Assembly (NCBI RefSeq): GCF_025751575.1
Contig: NZ_JAOWLA010000003.1
Coordinates: 186,001-250,000 of the forward strand
Length of the DNA stretch: 64,000 bases
Reading direction: 5' to 3'
Source: Albidovulum sediminicola
Lineage (GTDB): Bacteria > Pseudomonadota > Alphaproteobacteria > Rhodobacterales > Rhodobacteraceae
A program made the position numbers and the translations under genes. Below, piece after piece: positions 1 through 9,351 of this stretch. The stretch's first letter is position 1, and every line of letters begins with the position of its first letter. Under the pieces are notes generated by a model, which searched no databases, had not been told where the DNA came from, and was given only the letters and a program-made list of their open reading frames with translations.

Positions 1-97
1 GATCCTGCACGGCCGCTACATCTGCGTCGCGCGCAAGCCCAAATGCGGGGCCTGCCTGATCCGCGACCTTTGCCCCTATGAGGAGAAAACCCTGTGA
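1..97 (+). CDS. nth: Endonuclease III, C-terminal end (partial)
   Basis: Only the last 31 codons are present; the gene starts upstream of the window. The tail carries four cysteines spaced C-X6-C-X2-C-X5-C, the 4Fe-4S cluster signature at the C-terminus of endonuclease III, the DNA glycosylase/AP lyase that removes oxidised pyrimidines in base excision repair. The stop codon overlaps the GTG start of the next gene by two bases, so the two are probably translated together. The identification rests on cysteine spacing and terminal position; the catalytic helix-hairpin-helix part is not visible. Confidence 0.88.
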   Translation, partial: ILHGRYICVARKPKCGACLIRDLCPYEEKTL

Positions 98-1083
98 GCA
101 GATATGAGGTTGTCGGCATCGGCAACGCCATCGTCGATGTGCTGACCCAGTGCGACGACGATTTCCTCGACTGGATGGGGATCGAGAAGGGGATCATGCA
201 GCTTGTCGACCGCGAGCGGGGCGAGACGCTTTACGCCGCGATGAAGGAACGCACGCAGGCGCCGGGCGGTTCGGTCGGAAACACGCTGGCCGGTCTTGGC
301 AACCTGGGGCTGAAAACCGCCTTCGTCGGCAAGGTCAAGGACGACGCGCTGGGCCGCTTCTACGCGAAATCGCTGGAAGCGGAGGGGACGGCCTTCCCCA
401 ACCCGCCCTCGGCGACCGCCGAACTGCCGACCTCGCGCTCGATGATCTTCGTGTCGAAGGACGGGGAGCGTTCGATGAACACCTATCTGGGTGCGGGCGC
501 CGACTTCGGGCCGGAGGACCTGGACGAGGGGATCGCGCGGGCCGCCGACTATCTTTTCCTTGAGGGCTATCTGTTCGACAAGGACGAGGGCAAGGCCGCG
601 TTCCTCAAGGCCGCCGAAGCTTGTCACCAGGGGGGCGGCAAGGCCGGTATCTCGCTTTCCGACCCGTTCTGCGTGGATCGTCACCGCACGGATTTCCGGC
701 GGCTGGTGCGCGACCAGATGGACTACGTCATCGGCAACGAACATGAATGGAGCTCGCTCTACCAGCGCGATGATCTGGAGGCGGCGCTGGCCGAGGCCCG
801 CAAGGATTGCCAGTTGATCGTCTGCACCCGCTCGGGCGCAGACGTGATCCTGATCCGTGGCGGCGAGCGGGTCGAGGTCCCCGTGCATCGCGTGGTGCCC
901 GTCGACGCCACCGGCGCGGGCGACCAGTTCGCGGCCGGGTTCCTCTATGGTTTGGCCACCGGGCAACCCCTTCAGAGGGCGGGCCGCATGGGCTGCATCG
1001 CGGCGGCGGAGGTGATCAGCCATTTCGGCGCGCGCCCCGAGGCCGATGTCAAGGCGCTCTACCGGGCCGAAGGGCTGATCTGA
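94..1083 (+). CDS. PfkB-family carbohydrate/nucleoside kinase (adenosine-kinase-like)
   Basis: A 329-residue cytosolic kinase of the ribokinase/PfkB fold. The C-terminal signature [13 protein letters not shown] (about residues 271-283) holds the anion-hole GAGD with catalytic base Asp277; the N-terminal GNAIVDVL and the [15 protein letters not shown] stretch are the sugar-binding and di-glycine motifs. PfkB proteins next to nth in related bacteria are usually labelled adenosine kinase, but substrate cannot be read from sequence. GTG is taken as start because the protein begins at the expected first strand and overlaps the nth stop. Confidence 0.85.
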   Translation: MSRYEVVGIGNAIVDVLTQCDDDFLDWMGIEKGIMQLVDRERGETLYAAMKERTQAPGGSVGNTLAGLGNLGLKTAFVGKVKDDALGRFYAKSLEAEGTAFPNPPSATAELPTSRSMIFVSKDGERSMNTYLGAGADFGPEDLDEGIARAADYLFLEGYLFDKDEGKAAFLKAAEACHQGGGKAGISLSDPFCVDRHRTDFRRLVRDQMDYVIGNEHEWSSLYQRDDLEAALAEARKDCQLIVCTRSGADVILIRGGERVEVPVHRVVPVDATGAGDQFAAGFLYGLATGQPLQRAGRMGCIAAAEVISHFGARPEADVKALYRAEGLI

Positions 1084-1103
1084 GCCCCCCGCGGGCGGAC
1101 GCC

Positions 1104-2543
1104 TCAAGGCAGGAACCCGGCGAGCGCACTCAGTTCCGCGCCGTGCAGCCAAAGGGCGAGCGCGGCGCCCGCCAGGCTGATCAGCGCCATGGCGGCATCG
1201 TGCAGCGGGTCCCAGCCGCCGTGCTTCCGCGCAAGGTGGATCACGACCCCATGGGCCAGAACATGGGCCAGCGCGAAGCCGAGGAAGGCCCCTTCGAGCC
1301 CCCAGTAGGTGATCCCCAGAAGGAAGAGCCCGGTCTGAAGGACGGCCCGTGTGAAGTTCAGGAAGAAGACGGCGCGCGAATCCCCGGCGGCGAAAGCCAC
1401 GGCCTCGTAGGTGATGCCGATCAGGTAGGGCAGGTTCATCAGCGCAACCGCGACGACCACGCCGCCCGAGGCAAGGAAGCGGTCGTCGTAAAGGATGTCG
1501 ATGATCGCCACGCCCAGCAGCGCCAACGCGATCTGGCTTGCGGCGACCACCACGGAAAACCGCATCCGGATACGGCGGACGAGCGCAAAATCAGCCGGAT
1601 CTTTCCCCGGCGGGTGGTCGCGGCAGAGCGGCAGCATCAGCCTGCCGTTGACGGCAATGGCAATGGCCATCGGCGCGGTGGCGATGAAGAAGCCGACGTT
1701 GTAGATGCCGATCCCCTCGATGGTCAGGAACTTGCCGAGGATGATCTTGTCGCTCTGCGAGAGCAGGAAGTTGAACGCCGTGCTCAGGAAGATCCATTTG
1801 CCGAAGCGGACAAGTTCGTGGCGGGCTTCCTTTTCCCAGCGGAAACGGTTGCGCGGGCCGGGCAGATAGCGGTCCATCAGGATCAGCTTGATGAGGCTGC
1901 CGATGACGTTTCCGATCGGCAGCGCCCAGACCGAGCGGGTGATCAACGCCAGGATGACCATCGCGACAAGGCCGAGCGCGTGCGACAAGAGTTCGATCAC
2001 CGTGAGCCGGCCGATCAGCAGGTGACGGGCGGCGGTGTGCGTGCGCGTGGGCAGGAAGCCCAGGAATACGAAGGCAAACCCTGCCACCGGCAGGAGTTGG
2101 GCCAGCATCGGCTCGCCGAAGAAGAGTGCCGCCGGCCAGGACAGGATGCAGCAGGCGATCCAGAGCAGGACGTTGCGGATCACCTGGATGGTCCAGGCGG
2201 TATCCAGAAAGTCCTGGTCGTCGCCGCGCTTGCTTTGCTGGATCGAGGGCGCGATGCCGATGTCCGAAAACATCGCGACGCCGACGAAGACGACCGTGAC
2301 CAGCGTCATCAGGCCGAAGGCTTCGGGAAACAGGATGCGCGAGAGGACCAGATTGCCGATCAAGCGCACCATCTGGCTGCCGAAATAGCCGCCGATGGTC
2401 AAAAGCGTTCCCGAGGCGATACGATCCGCCACCCTGCCAAAGGGGGCCGAACCCGTGGCCCGCGCCGCGCCACCGGGGGTGGACAACGCACGCGCGCCGG
2501 CGGCTTTGTCGAATGCTCGTCGCAAGATCTTCATCAAAACCAC
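1104..2543 (-). CDS. Wzx-type polysaccharide/lipopolysaccharide flippase
   Basis: A 479-residue integral membrane protein with about 12-14 hydrophobic helices, typical of the polysaccharide transport (PST/MVF) family that flips lipid-linked sugar units across the inner membrane. Helix 1 begins around residue 45 with the family-like pattern GGYFGSQMVRLIGNLVLSRI followed by FPEAFGLMTLV. The hydrophilic 40-residue leader is typical for this subgroup. GTG at 2543 gives this length; an ATG three codons later is an alternative. It is convergent with the PfkB gene (20 bp between stops) and divergent from the glycosidase gene. It opens the exopolysaccharide cluster. Confidence 0.85.
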   Translation of the reverse strand: MVLMKILRRAFDKAAGARALSTPGGAARATGSAPFGRVADRIASGTLLTIGGYFGSQMVRLIGNLVLSRILFPEAFGLMTLVTVVFVGVAMFSDIGIAPSIQQSKRGDDQDFLDTAWTIQVIRNVLLWIACCILSWPAALFFGEPMLAQLLPVAGFAFVFLGFLPTRTHTAARHLLIGRLTVIELLSHALGLVAMVILALITRSVWALPIGNVIGSLIKLILMDRYLPGPRNRFRWEKEARHELVRFGKWIFLSTAFNFLLSQSDKIILGKFLTIEGIGIYNVGFFIATAPMAIAIAVNGRLMLPLCRDHPPGKDPADFALVRRIRMRFSVVVAASQIALALLGVAIIDILYDDRFLASGGVVVAVALMNLPYLIGITYEAVAFAAGDSRAVFFLNFTRAVLQTGLFLLGITYWGLEGAFLGFALAHVLAHGVVIHLARKHGGWDPLHDAAMALISLAGAALALWLHGAELSALAGFLP

Positions 2544-2864
2544 TTACCCGCCAGGTTCGGCGACAACGCCTTGCGAGACACTTGAACCTCGGACCCGTTC
2601 AACTTTGGACACCTTCGGGAACCGCGCGATCGCGCGGCTGACGCTGTCCATCTATGCCGCGTTCAACGATGGAGTGCCATCGAAATGCGTGGCGGGATGG
2701 GCCTCGGTTTCCTTGGCTGCGCGCAGTCGCGCGGTTTCGAAACCTTTGTTGCCTCCGGGGAACCTGCCTGCAAGGGGCGGCGGGGCTGCCCATCCCTTGG
2801 GCTTCTGGCGCAATTGCCCCCAATGCGGACACCCGCATGGACAGCGCGGAGCAAGCCCTTCATC
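2544..2864. other. Divergent intergenic region with a 16-bp perfect palindrome
   Basis: This 321-bp gap separates the minus-strand flippase from the plus-strand glycosidase, so it should hold promoters for both. The only distinct structure is a perfect palindrome at 2622-2637, CCGCGCGATCGCGCGG, which could be an operator for a dimeric regulator or merely reflect GC bias. I see no clear -35/-10 pair. Confidence 0.35.
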
Positions 2865-4889
2865 ATGACAAGCGACCCGAGGTCATTGGTGCGGAGTGTC
2901 GTGGTGCGTCTGGTAAATCTGATCCTGCCGGTTCTTCTGGCCTTGTCCTGCGGCTTATGGGCGAGCGGCCCGAGGGCACAGACGCCCGGACCCGCCGAGG
3001 GTCTCGACGACCCGGTTATCGCCTTCAACCTGTCGAGCGTGGTGGACTGGAGCACCGCGATGCCCTTCCTTGATGTCGCCCGCACGATGCGTCCGTTCTA
3101 TGCCGGCACATTCGAAAACTGGGAAACGACCTCGCACGAGGATCTCGTCGCGGGGGGGTATCTGGATGCCGCGGGATGGCCGGTGCGGCTGCCGCCGGGG
3201 GCAACGCTTTTCCGGACCGGCTTCGATTGGAGCGGCGGGGGCGAGACCGCCTCGCGGATGGGGCGCTATGTCCTGACCTACGAGGGGAGCGGCCACATCG
3301 CACTCTTCGGCAATGTGCAGGAGGCGGCGCGCCAGCCGGGGCGCATCGTCTTTGACAACCCTGAGGGCCGGGGCTTCTGGCTCGAAATCCGGGACATCGA
3401 TCCGAAGAACTACATCCGCAATATCTCGATCCTGAGGGAGGACCGTATCGCGCTCTTCCAGGCCGGGGCGATCTTCAATCCGGATTGGCTGCGCCTGATC
3501 CAGGACGCGCGGCACCTGCGTTTCATGGACTGGATGGCGACCAACGGCTCCGACATCGAGACATGGAAAGGCCGGCCGCGGCCAGAGGACGCATCCTGGG
3601 CGGCCAAGGGCGTGCCGGTGGAAATCATGGTCCGGCTTGCGAACGAGATCGGTGCGGAGCCCTGGTTCACGATGCCGCACAAGGCCGACGACGCCTATGT
3701 GCGCGCCTTCGCCACCTATGTCCGCGATCATCTGGACCCGCGCCTGAAGGCCCGCGAGGAATTCTCCAACGAAGTCTGGAACGGAGGCTTCCGGCAGTTC
3801 TACTGGGTCGACCGCCGCGCGCAGGAGGAATGGGGCCGGGGCGCGGGGATCTATTACCATGCCAAGCGCGCGACCGAGATGGCCCTGATCTGGCAGGACG
3901 TTTTCGGCGCCGAGGCGTCCGCACGGCTGGTGAACGTGCTCGCGGGTCAGGCGGTTAACAGCTGGCTCACCGAGGAGCTTCTGACCGCTGGCGTCTGGCG
4001 CGAGGAAGAACCCCGCAGCTATGTCCCCCCCGACCAGGTTTTCCAGGAATTCGCGGTCACCACCTATTTCGGCACGGAGGTCATCGGGAACGAAGGCGTC
4101 CGCGAGACCCTGCGCGCCAAGCTGCAGCGGTCGCCGAAGGAGGCCGCGGCCTGGCTGACGCGTCGGATGCTCGACCCGGAGGTCGGCGATTCTGTTCCCT
4201 CGACGATGGAGTTCCTGCAAAGGCAGCGCGAGGTGGTGGAGGAACATGGTCTCAGGCTCGTGGCCTATGAGGGGGGACAGCATGTTCACCAGCTTTACGC
4301 CATCCGGGGGATCAGCGAGGAGGAGCTTGATCAACTGACCACCTTCATGCGCGACTATGTGCGCAGCGCGGATATGGCTGCGCTTTATGACGAGCTTTGG
4401 CAGGGGTGGCCCAAGGTCGGGCAGGGCCCGTTCATGCAATACACCGAGGCGGAAGGTGCCTCCAAATGGGGGTCGTGGGGGCTTTACGCTTATCTGGGCG
4501 ACCGCACGCCGCGATCGGACCTGATGGAGCGGCGCGCCGCGGTAGGCGGCGCCTGGTGGGGGGAGCACGGCGGCCCGCAATTCCGGCAGGGCGTGATCCG
4601 GCGCGCGGGGGCTTCGGGGGGGACGCTCGCCGGAACCCCGGAAGAGGATTTCCTGATCGGCGGCGCCAGCGACGACCGCTTCGTTCCGGGCGCCGGTGCG
4701 GACGGGATGAACGGCGGCGACGGCAGGGACACGGTCGTGCTGTCCGGCGCCTCGGGCGACTACCAGGTGCGGCGCGAGGGCGCGGGGCTCCTGCTATCCG
4801 GTCCCGACGGGGACAAGTATCTTTTCAACGTGGAGCAGGCGGAGTTCGCGGGCGGTGAGACCCGGACGCTGGCCGACCTGATCCCGTAG
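2865..4889 (+). CDS. Secreted glycoside-hydrolase-like protein with C-terminal RTX repeats
   Basis: Starting at ATG 2865 the protein has 674 residues; the open frame extends further upstream, but this ATG gives a clean Sec-type N-terminus (basic start, hydrophobic core about residues 15-35, cleavage near ARAQ). The body has two features of clan GH-A glycosidases: EEFSNEVWNGG in the middle (Asn-Glu, expected acid/base) and VAYEGGQHVH later (Glu, expected nucleophile). The last 90 residues carry GGASDD, GAGADGMNGGDGRD-type nonapeptides, i.e. calcium-binding RTX repeats. Its place in an exopolysaccharide cluster suggests trimming or remodelling of the polymer outside the cell or in the periplasm. 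The substrate is unknown and the GH assignment is inference. Confidence 0.72.
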   Translation: MTSDPRSLVRSVVVRLVNLILPVLLALSCGLWASGPRAQTPGPAEGLDDPVIAFNLSSVVDWSTAMPFLDVARTMRPFYAGTFENWETTSHEDLVAGGYLDAAGWPVRLPPGATLFRTGFDWSGGGETASRMGRYVLTYEGSGHIALFGNVQEAARQPGRIVFDNPEGRGFWLEIRDIDPKNYIRNISILREDRIALFQAGAIFNPDWLRLIQDARHLRFMDWMATNGSDIETWKGRPRPEDASWAAKGVPVEIMVRLANEIGAEPWFTMPHKADDAYVRAFATYVRDHLDPRLKAREEFSNEVWNGGFRQFYWVDRRAQEEWGRGAGIYYHAKRATEMALIWQDVFGAEASARLVNVLAGQAVNSWLTEELLTAGVWREEEPRSYVPPDQVFQEFAVTTYFGTEVIGNEGVRETLRAKLQRSPKEAAAWLTRRMLDPEVGDSVPSTMEFLQRQREVVEEHGLRLVAYEGGQHVHQLYAIRGISEEELDQLTTFMRDYVRSADMAALYDELWQGWPKVGQGPFMQYTEAEGASKWGSWGLYAYLGDRTPRSDLMERRAAVGGAWWGEHGGPQFRQGVIRRAGASGGTLAGTPEEDFLIGGASDDRFVPGAGADGMNGGDGRDTVVLSGASGDYQVRREGAGLLLSGPDGDKYLFNVEQAEFAGGETRTLADLIP

Positions 4890-4992
4890 CGAGTCGTTTC
4901 GCCCTGTTGAACAATCCGGGCGCCGTCGGGGCTTTTCTGCGCCATCGCCCAACGGTTTCGGGTCGGCCTTGTCACCGGGTGCGACGATCACA

Positions 4993-5012
4993 CCGCGCGG
5001 GTTTGCGCGCGG
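4993..5012. terminator. GC hairpin without U-tract
   Basis: Inverted repeat CCGCGCG (4993-4999) and CGCGCGG (5006-5012) with a six-base loop, 100 bp after the glycosidase stop. It lacks a following T run, so it may only be a weak terminator or mRNA 3' stabiliser. The rest of 4890-5119 shows nothing recognisable. Confidence 0.3.
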
Positions 5013-5119
5013 ATAGGGCCCTGGCAGGCACCGGAGGCGCCCCATCGCGCGGGCGGCGTTTGCAATCCCCCCGTGCGGCGCTACCCTGACCCGGTGCAGC
5101 GTGAAGAGTAGCCATCGGC

Positions 5120-5968
5120 ATGACAGCCCAAACCCCGGACGCGATGCTGAGCGTCATCGTCACCGCCTATAACGAGGAGCGCTATATCGGCGCCTGCCTC
5201 GACTCCCTGCTGGCGCAGGACCCTGTTGGCTGCGCCGTAGAGATTATCGTCTCCGCCAATGCCTGCCACGACCGGACGGAAGAGATCGTGGCAGGCTACA
5301 TGCCCCGCTTCGCCACACGCGGCTGGACGCTGCGCTGCCTGTCCAGCCCGATCCCCGGCAAGCCCGGCGCGCTGAACCGCGCGGATGCGGCTGCTCAGGG
5401 GGCGATGCGGGCCTATCTGGACGCCGATATCGTTTGCGAACCTGCGCTTCTGGCCCAGGTCGCGGCGGCGCTGGCCACCGATGCGCCGCGCTATGCCACC
5501 GGGCGGCTGACGGTCGCGCGCGCGAAGTCCTGGCTGACGCGGGCCTATGCGCGGCTCTGGTGCCGCCTGCCCTTCATGGAAAGCGGCGCGGTGGGCGCGG
5601 GCCTGTTCGCGGTCAACGCCGCCGGTCGCGCGCGCTGGGACGCATTTCCCGACATTATCTCCGACGACACCTATGCCCGACTCCAGTTCGCGCCGCAGGA
5701 GCGGGTCGAGGTGGCCGCGCGTTTCCACTGGCCCATGGCCGAAGGGTTGGGCAATCTGGTCCGCGTGCGGCGGCGTCAGGACGCGGGCGTGGTCGAGATC
5801 GCCCGGCTTTACCCCGCGATCCTCGCGAACGAGGGAAAGGCGGCACTGGGCGCGGGCGGCGCCCTCCGTTTGGCGCTGACCGATCCGGTGGCCTTTGTCG
5901 TCTATGCGACGGTTCATGTGATGGTGCGGACCCGCCCGCAAGGCCGTGAATGGAGCCGGGGCAGATGA
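5120..5968 (+). CDS. Family 2 glycosyltransferase
   Basis: A 282-residue GT-A fold transferase. The N-terminal strand SVIVTAYNEERYIGACLDSL is the nucleotide-sugar binding start of GT2 enzymes; AYLDADIVCE supplies the metal-binding DxD-type motif, and the Lys-Pro-Gly-Ala-Leu-Asn segment before it (SPIPGKPGALNRA) is also typical. A hydrophobic C-terminal stretch near residues 250-270 suggests peripheral or single-pass membrane association. It probably adds one sugar to a lipid-linked repeat unit on the cytoplasmic face; donor and acceptor unknown. A GAAGAG ribosome site lies about 11 bp before the ATG. Confidence 0.85.
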   Translation: MTAQTPDAMLSVIVTAYNEERYIGACLDSLLAQDPVGCAVEIIVSANACHDRTEEIVAGYMPRFATRGWTLRCLSSPIPGKPGALNRADAAAQGAMRAYLDADIVCEPALLAQVAAALATDAPRYATGRLTVARAKSWLTRAYARLWCRLPFMESGAVGAGLFAVNAAGRARWDAFPDIISDDTYARLQFAPQERVEVAARFHWPMAEGLGNLVRVRRRQDAGVVEIARLYPAILANEGKAALGAGGALRLALTDPVAFVVYATVHVMVRTRPQGREWSRGR

Positions 5969-6162
5969 GTGCGGCCCTTGCCGGTGGGGCCGAAAAGGCC
6001 GAAAATTTCCTATAGGCCGCCCGATGGGCCGCGCTTCGGATTTTTTGCGAGTGCAAGGTGTTGAAATGTTTCACGATCCGTCGTTTCGAGGCCGAGGTCC
6101 GGACAGCCCAATCCCGAAAAGGCACCAGTCACGACTCGCAGGGGGAATCGAGATCGGAAACA

Positions 6163-6999
6163 ATGATGCCTAAATCTGGGGCTTTGTTCATGGATCAGGC
6201 GTTGCGGCACGGCCTGGCCGAAGGCGAATTCCTGGGGGCCCCCTTCCACCGTGTCGACATGGACCGCGCGCTTGCGCTCGCCAACCGGGCAATGCGGGAT
6301 CACCAGCGGCTTCAGCATTGCGATATCAATGTCGCCAAGATCATCCAGATGCGTTCGGACCCCGACCTGGCGCGCTATGTGCGTGAAAGCGACATCGTCT
6401 GTATCGACGGTGCGGGGGTGATGCTGGGTTGCCGGGTCCTCGGCATCCCCACCGGGGGGCGCGTGACGGGCGTCGATCTGATGATGCGGACGCTCGATCT
6501 TTGCGAACACGCGGGTTTCAGGCCCTACTTCTTCGGCGCGCGGCAAGAGGTCGTGGAAGCCGTCGCGGAGCGTCTGGCCAAGACCCATCCGAACCTGAAA
6601 CTCGCCGGCTACCGCAACGGCTATTTCCGCAAGGAGGACGAGGCCGCGATCGTCGCCGAGATCCGCGCCTCGGGCGCCGACTGCCTTTTTGTCGGTATCA
6701 CCAGCCCGATCAAGGAACGCTTCCTGTTTGAACATCGCGACGCACTCGGCGTTCCCTTCCAACTCGGGGTCGGCGGGGCCCTCGACGTGCTGGCGGGCAA
6801 GGTCCGCCGGGCGCCGCGCTTCGTTCAGGCGATCGGGATGGAGTGGCTCTTCCGCGTGCTGCAGGAACCGCGCCGCCTGTTCTGGCGTTATCTTTCTACA
6901 AACACTCGGTTCGGTATGCTCCTTCTGGGGGCGCTGCTTCGCAAATGCCTGCGCCCCGACCGCAATGATCAAAACGGACAACGGCCGCCCGCATCATGA
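6163..6999 (+). CDS. WecG/TagA/CpsF-family glycosyltransferase
   Basis: About 278 residues from ATG 6163; the frame is open upstream, but that leader is not family-like. Family hallmarks are the HCDINVAKIIQM segment, the DGAGVMLGCRVLG motif (variant of the ADGMGVV motif of TagA), and the GGRVTGVDLMM and LGVGGALDVLAGKVRRAP segments. TagA and WecG transfer N-acetylmannosamine-type sugars to undecaprenyl-linked acceptors. This fits the next gene, which encodes the enzyme making UDP-ManNAc and whose ATG overlaps this stop (ATGA). No transmembrane helix is evident. Confidence 0.88.
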   Translation: MMPKSGALFMDQALRHGLAEGEFLGAPFHRVDMDRALALANRAMRDHQRLQHCDINVAKIIQMRSDPDLARYVRESDIVCIDGAGVMLGCRVLGIPTGGRVTGVDLMMRTLDLCEHAGFRPYFFGARQEVVEAVAERLAKTHPNLKLAGYRNGYFRKEDEAAIVAEIRASGADCLFVGITSPIKERFLFEHRDALGVPFQLGVGGALDVLAGKVRRAPRFVQAIGMEWLFRVLQEPRRLFWRYLSTNTRFGMLLLGALLRKCLRPDRNDQNGQRPPAS

Positions 7000-8147
7000 A
7001 AATCCTTGTCGTCTTCGGAACCCGGCCTGAGGCCATCAAATGCTTTCCCGTGGTGGAGGAGCTGCGGCGGCGGCGCGGGGTGCAGGTCATCGCCTGTACC
7101 ACCGCGCAGCATCGCCATATCCTCGATCAGGTGATGCAGCTCGTTGGGCTGGTGCCCGACATCGACCTGCACCTGATGCGCGACAAGCCCACGCTGACGG
7201 ACATCACGACCGATGTTCTCCACCGCATCGGCGAGGTGCTGGACAAGGAGCGCCCCGATCGCGTGCTGGTGCAGGGCGACACCACCACCGCCATGGCCAC
7301 CGCCATGGCCGCCTTCTATCGCGGTATTCCGGTGGGCCATATCGAGGCGGGGCTTCGGACCGACACGATCCTCTCGCCCTGGCCGGAAGAGGCCAACCGC
7401 CGCATCGTCAGCGTGATCGCGGACATGCATTTCGCGCCGACGACCGTGGCGCGCGACAATCTCCTGCGGGAAAACGTCAATCCCGGCGCGATCTACCTGA
7501 CCGGGAACACGGTGATCGACGCGCTGCACGCGGTGCGCGACCGGCTCGCGCTGGCGGAGGTGTCGCCCTTGCCCGATCATCCCGGGTTGCGCGCGGCGCT
7601 GGACCAGGGGCGGCGGCTGATCCTGATGACCGCGCACCGGCGCGAGAACTGGGGGGATGGCATCGACGCCATCTGCCGCGCCGCGCGCGCGCTCGCCGAG
7701 CGGGGCGACGTGGTGGTGGCGCTGCCGGTTCACCCGAACCCGCGCGTTTCGGTTCCGGTGCGGGCGGCACTGGGCGACCACCCCGCGATCTGCCTGCTCG
7801 ACCCGCTCGACTACGCGGAATTCGTGGCGATGCTGGGCCGGGCGGAGATCGTGCTGACCGATTCCGGCGGCGTGCAGGAGGAGGCGCCGGCGCTCGGCAA
7901 ACCGGTCCTGGTCCTGCGCGACACCACCGAACGGCCGGAGGGGGTGGCGGCCGGTTGCGCCCGGCTGATCGGGCTAGACAGCGGGCGTATCGTGGCAGAG
8001 GCGACGCGGCTTCTGGACGATCCTGCGGCCTATCGCGCGATGAGCAAGGTCGCCAACCCCTACGGCGACGGCACGGCATCGCGGCAGATCGCCGACGCGA
8101 TCCTGGGGGCAGCCGCCGGCCTGCACGCCCGTGCGGTCGGAACCTGA
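6996..8147 (+). CDS. wecB: UDP-N-acetylglucosamine 2-epimerase (non-hydrolysing)
   Basis: A 383-residue cytosolic enzyme interconverting UDP-GlcNAc and UDP-ManNAc. It opens with KILVVFGTRPEAIKCFPV, the nearly invariant WecB N-terminus, followed by VQGDTTTAMATAMAAFY, HIEAGLRT and, late, LTDSGGVQEEAPALGKPVL, which binds UDP. Length matches the family. Translational overlap with the WecG/TagA-type gene points to coupled supply and transfer of ManNAc. No wecC-type dehydrogenase is present, so ManNAc rather than ManNAcA is the simplest prediction. Confidence 0.95.
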   Translation: MKILVVFGTRPEAIKCFPVVEELRRRRGVQVIACTTAQHRHILDQVMQLVGLVPDIDLHLMRDKPTLTDITTDVLHRIGEVLDKERPDRVLVQGDTTTAMATAMAAFYRGIPVGHIEAGLRTDTILSPWPEEANRRIVSVIADMHFAPTTVARDNLLRENVNPGAIYLTGNTVIDALHAVRDRLALAEVSPLPDHPGLRAALDQGRRLILMTAHRRENWGDGIDAICRAARALAERGDVVVALPVHPNPRVSVPVRAALGDHPAICLLDPLDYAEFVAMLGRAEIVLTDSGGVQEEAPALGKPVLVLRDTTERPEGVAAGCARLIGLDSGRIVAEATRLLDDPAAYRAMSKVANPYGDGTASRQIADAILGAAAGLHARAVGT

Positions 8148-8162
8148 GCGGCGGGGGCAGCG

Positions 8163-9335
8163 GTGATCGTGCATTTCCTGGCCAAGTCCCTGTCCGACAC
8201 GCTGTCGGGGCGCGGCCCCATCCTCGCGGCGCGCGCCCAGACGACGAAGCACCCGGCGCATCTGGCTTCCGGTGCGGACTGGCTGATGCGCTCGATCGAG
8301 GCCTGTGGGGGGCAAGCGTCGTCCAAGGGCTACAGGTTCCTCAAGGGCTGGATGCCGCCCTACCCTGAGACGACGGGCTATATCATCCCGACGCTGCTTG
8401 CGCTTGGCGACCGTTTCGGCGAGCCGCGCTACGCCTTGACGGCGGCGCGCCTGGGGCAGTGGCTGACCACGGTCCAGCGCCCGGACGGCGGTTTCGCGGG
8501 TTATGAGCTTGGCCTTCAGCAGGAACCCGATGTCTTCGATACCGGGATGATCCTGCTGGGTTTCAACGCGCTCCTGCGGCGGGGGGCGTCCGCGCAGGTC
8601 GCGACGGCGGCGAAGCGGGCGGCGGAGTTCCTGCACGGCGCGCTTGACGGGGAGGGCGCCTTTGCCCGCCATGTCAGCCACAATATGCTGCATTGCTACA
8701 ACGTGCGCTCCGCCTGGGCGCTGGTCGCCTACGGCCGTATCGCGGACGATGCGGCGGCGGAGGCCGCAGGGCTCGCCAATGCCGACTGGGCGATCGCGCA
8801 GCAGCGCCAGAACGGCTTTTTCACCGAGAACGCCTTCAAGCCCGGCGGCAATGCCAACACCCACGGCACGGCCTATGTGATGCGCGGGCTCTTCCAGATC
8901 CACCAACTCACCGGGCGGGAGGATATCCTTGCCGCCGTGCGTCGGGCCGCCGACCAGATTGCCGCGCTCTATGAACGCGAGGGCTGGCTGGCGGCCGAAC
9001 TCGGCCCCAACTGGGAGTATCGCTCAAGCCACATCTGCCTGACGGGCTGCGCCCAGATCGCCATCGTTTTCCTGCGCCTTGCGGCAGTGACCGGAGAGGA
9101 GCGCTACGTGCCGCTTGCCGAACGCCTGATCGCACAGGTTGCGGCGACCCAGCATTTGCCGGGGCAGCACCGCCACAGCGGCGCGATCGCTGGGTCCTAT
9201 CCGATCCAGGGCGCCTATGCGCCGTTGCAATACCCTAACTGGGCAACGAAGTTCTTCGTCGACGCCCTTTTGGAGCGGGAACGCTGGCACATGGGGCAAC
9301 GCAGCCTGCCCGAGGATGAGCTGTTCGCGGGATAG
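8163..9335 (+). CDS. Alpha/alpha-toroid protein of unknown function in the polysaccharide cluster
   Basis: A 390-residue soluble protein, GTG start. I do not recognise a characterised family member, but the layout is that of an (alpha/alpha)6 toroid as in glycosidases, polysaccharide lyases and prenyl cyclases: repeated helical hairpins with aromatic-rich turns (GYRFLKGWMPPYPETTGY, VQRPDGGFAGYELG, NANTHGTAYVMRG, SSHICLTGCAQIAIVFLRL). No signal peptide, so it acts in the cytoplasm. It follows wecB by 15 bp and is probably in the same operon. A sugar-chain hydrolase/lyase or terpenoid-cyclase-like role is possible; neither is shown. Confidence 0.6.
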   Translation: MIVHFLAKSLSDTLSGRGPILAARAQTTKHPAHLASGADWLMRSIEACGGQASSKGYRFLKGWMPPYPETTGYIIPTLLALGDRFGEPRYALTAARLGQWLTTVQRPDGGFAGYELGLQQEPDVFDTGMILLGFNALLRRGASAQVATAAKRAAEFLHGALDGEGAFARHVSHNMLHCYNVRSAWALVAYGRIADDAAAEAAGLANADWAIAQQRQNGFFTENAFKPGGNANTHGTAYVMRGLFQIHQLTGREDILAAVRRAADQIAALYEREGWLAAELGPNWEYRSSHICLTGCAQIAIVFLRLAAVTGEERYVPLAERLIAQVAATQHLPGQHRHSGAIAGSYPIQGAYAPLQYPNWATKFFVDALLERERWHMGQRSLPEDELFAG

Positions 9336-9351
9336 GCCTGTCCGCGCGGGA

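Noticed and set aside
807-2585. Long plus-strand open frame opposite the flippase
   Set aside because: It is the complement of a well-supported membrane protein gene, is Arg/Asp/Gln rich and shows no domain; a high-GC artefact.
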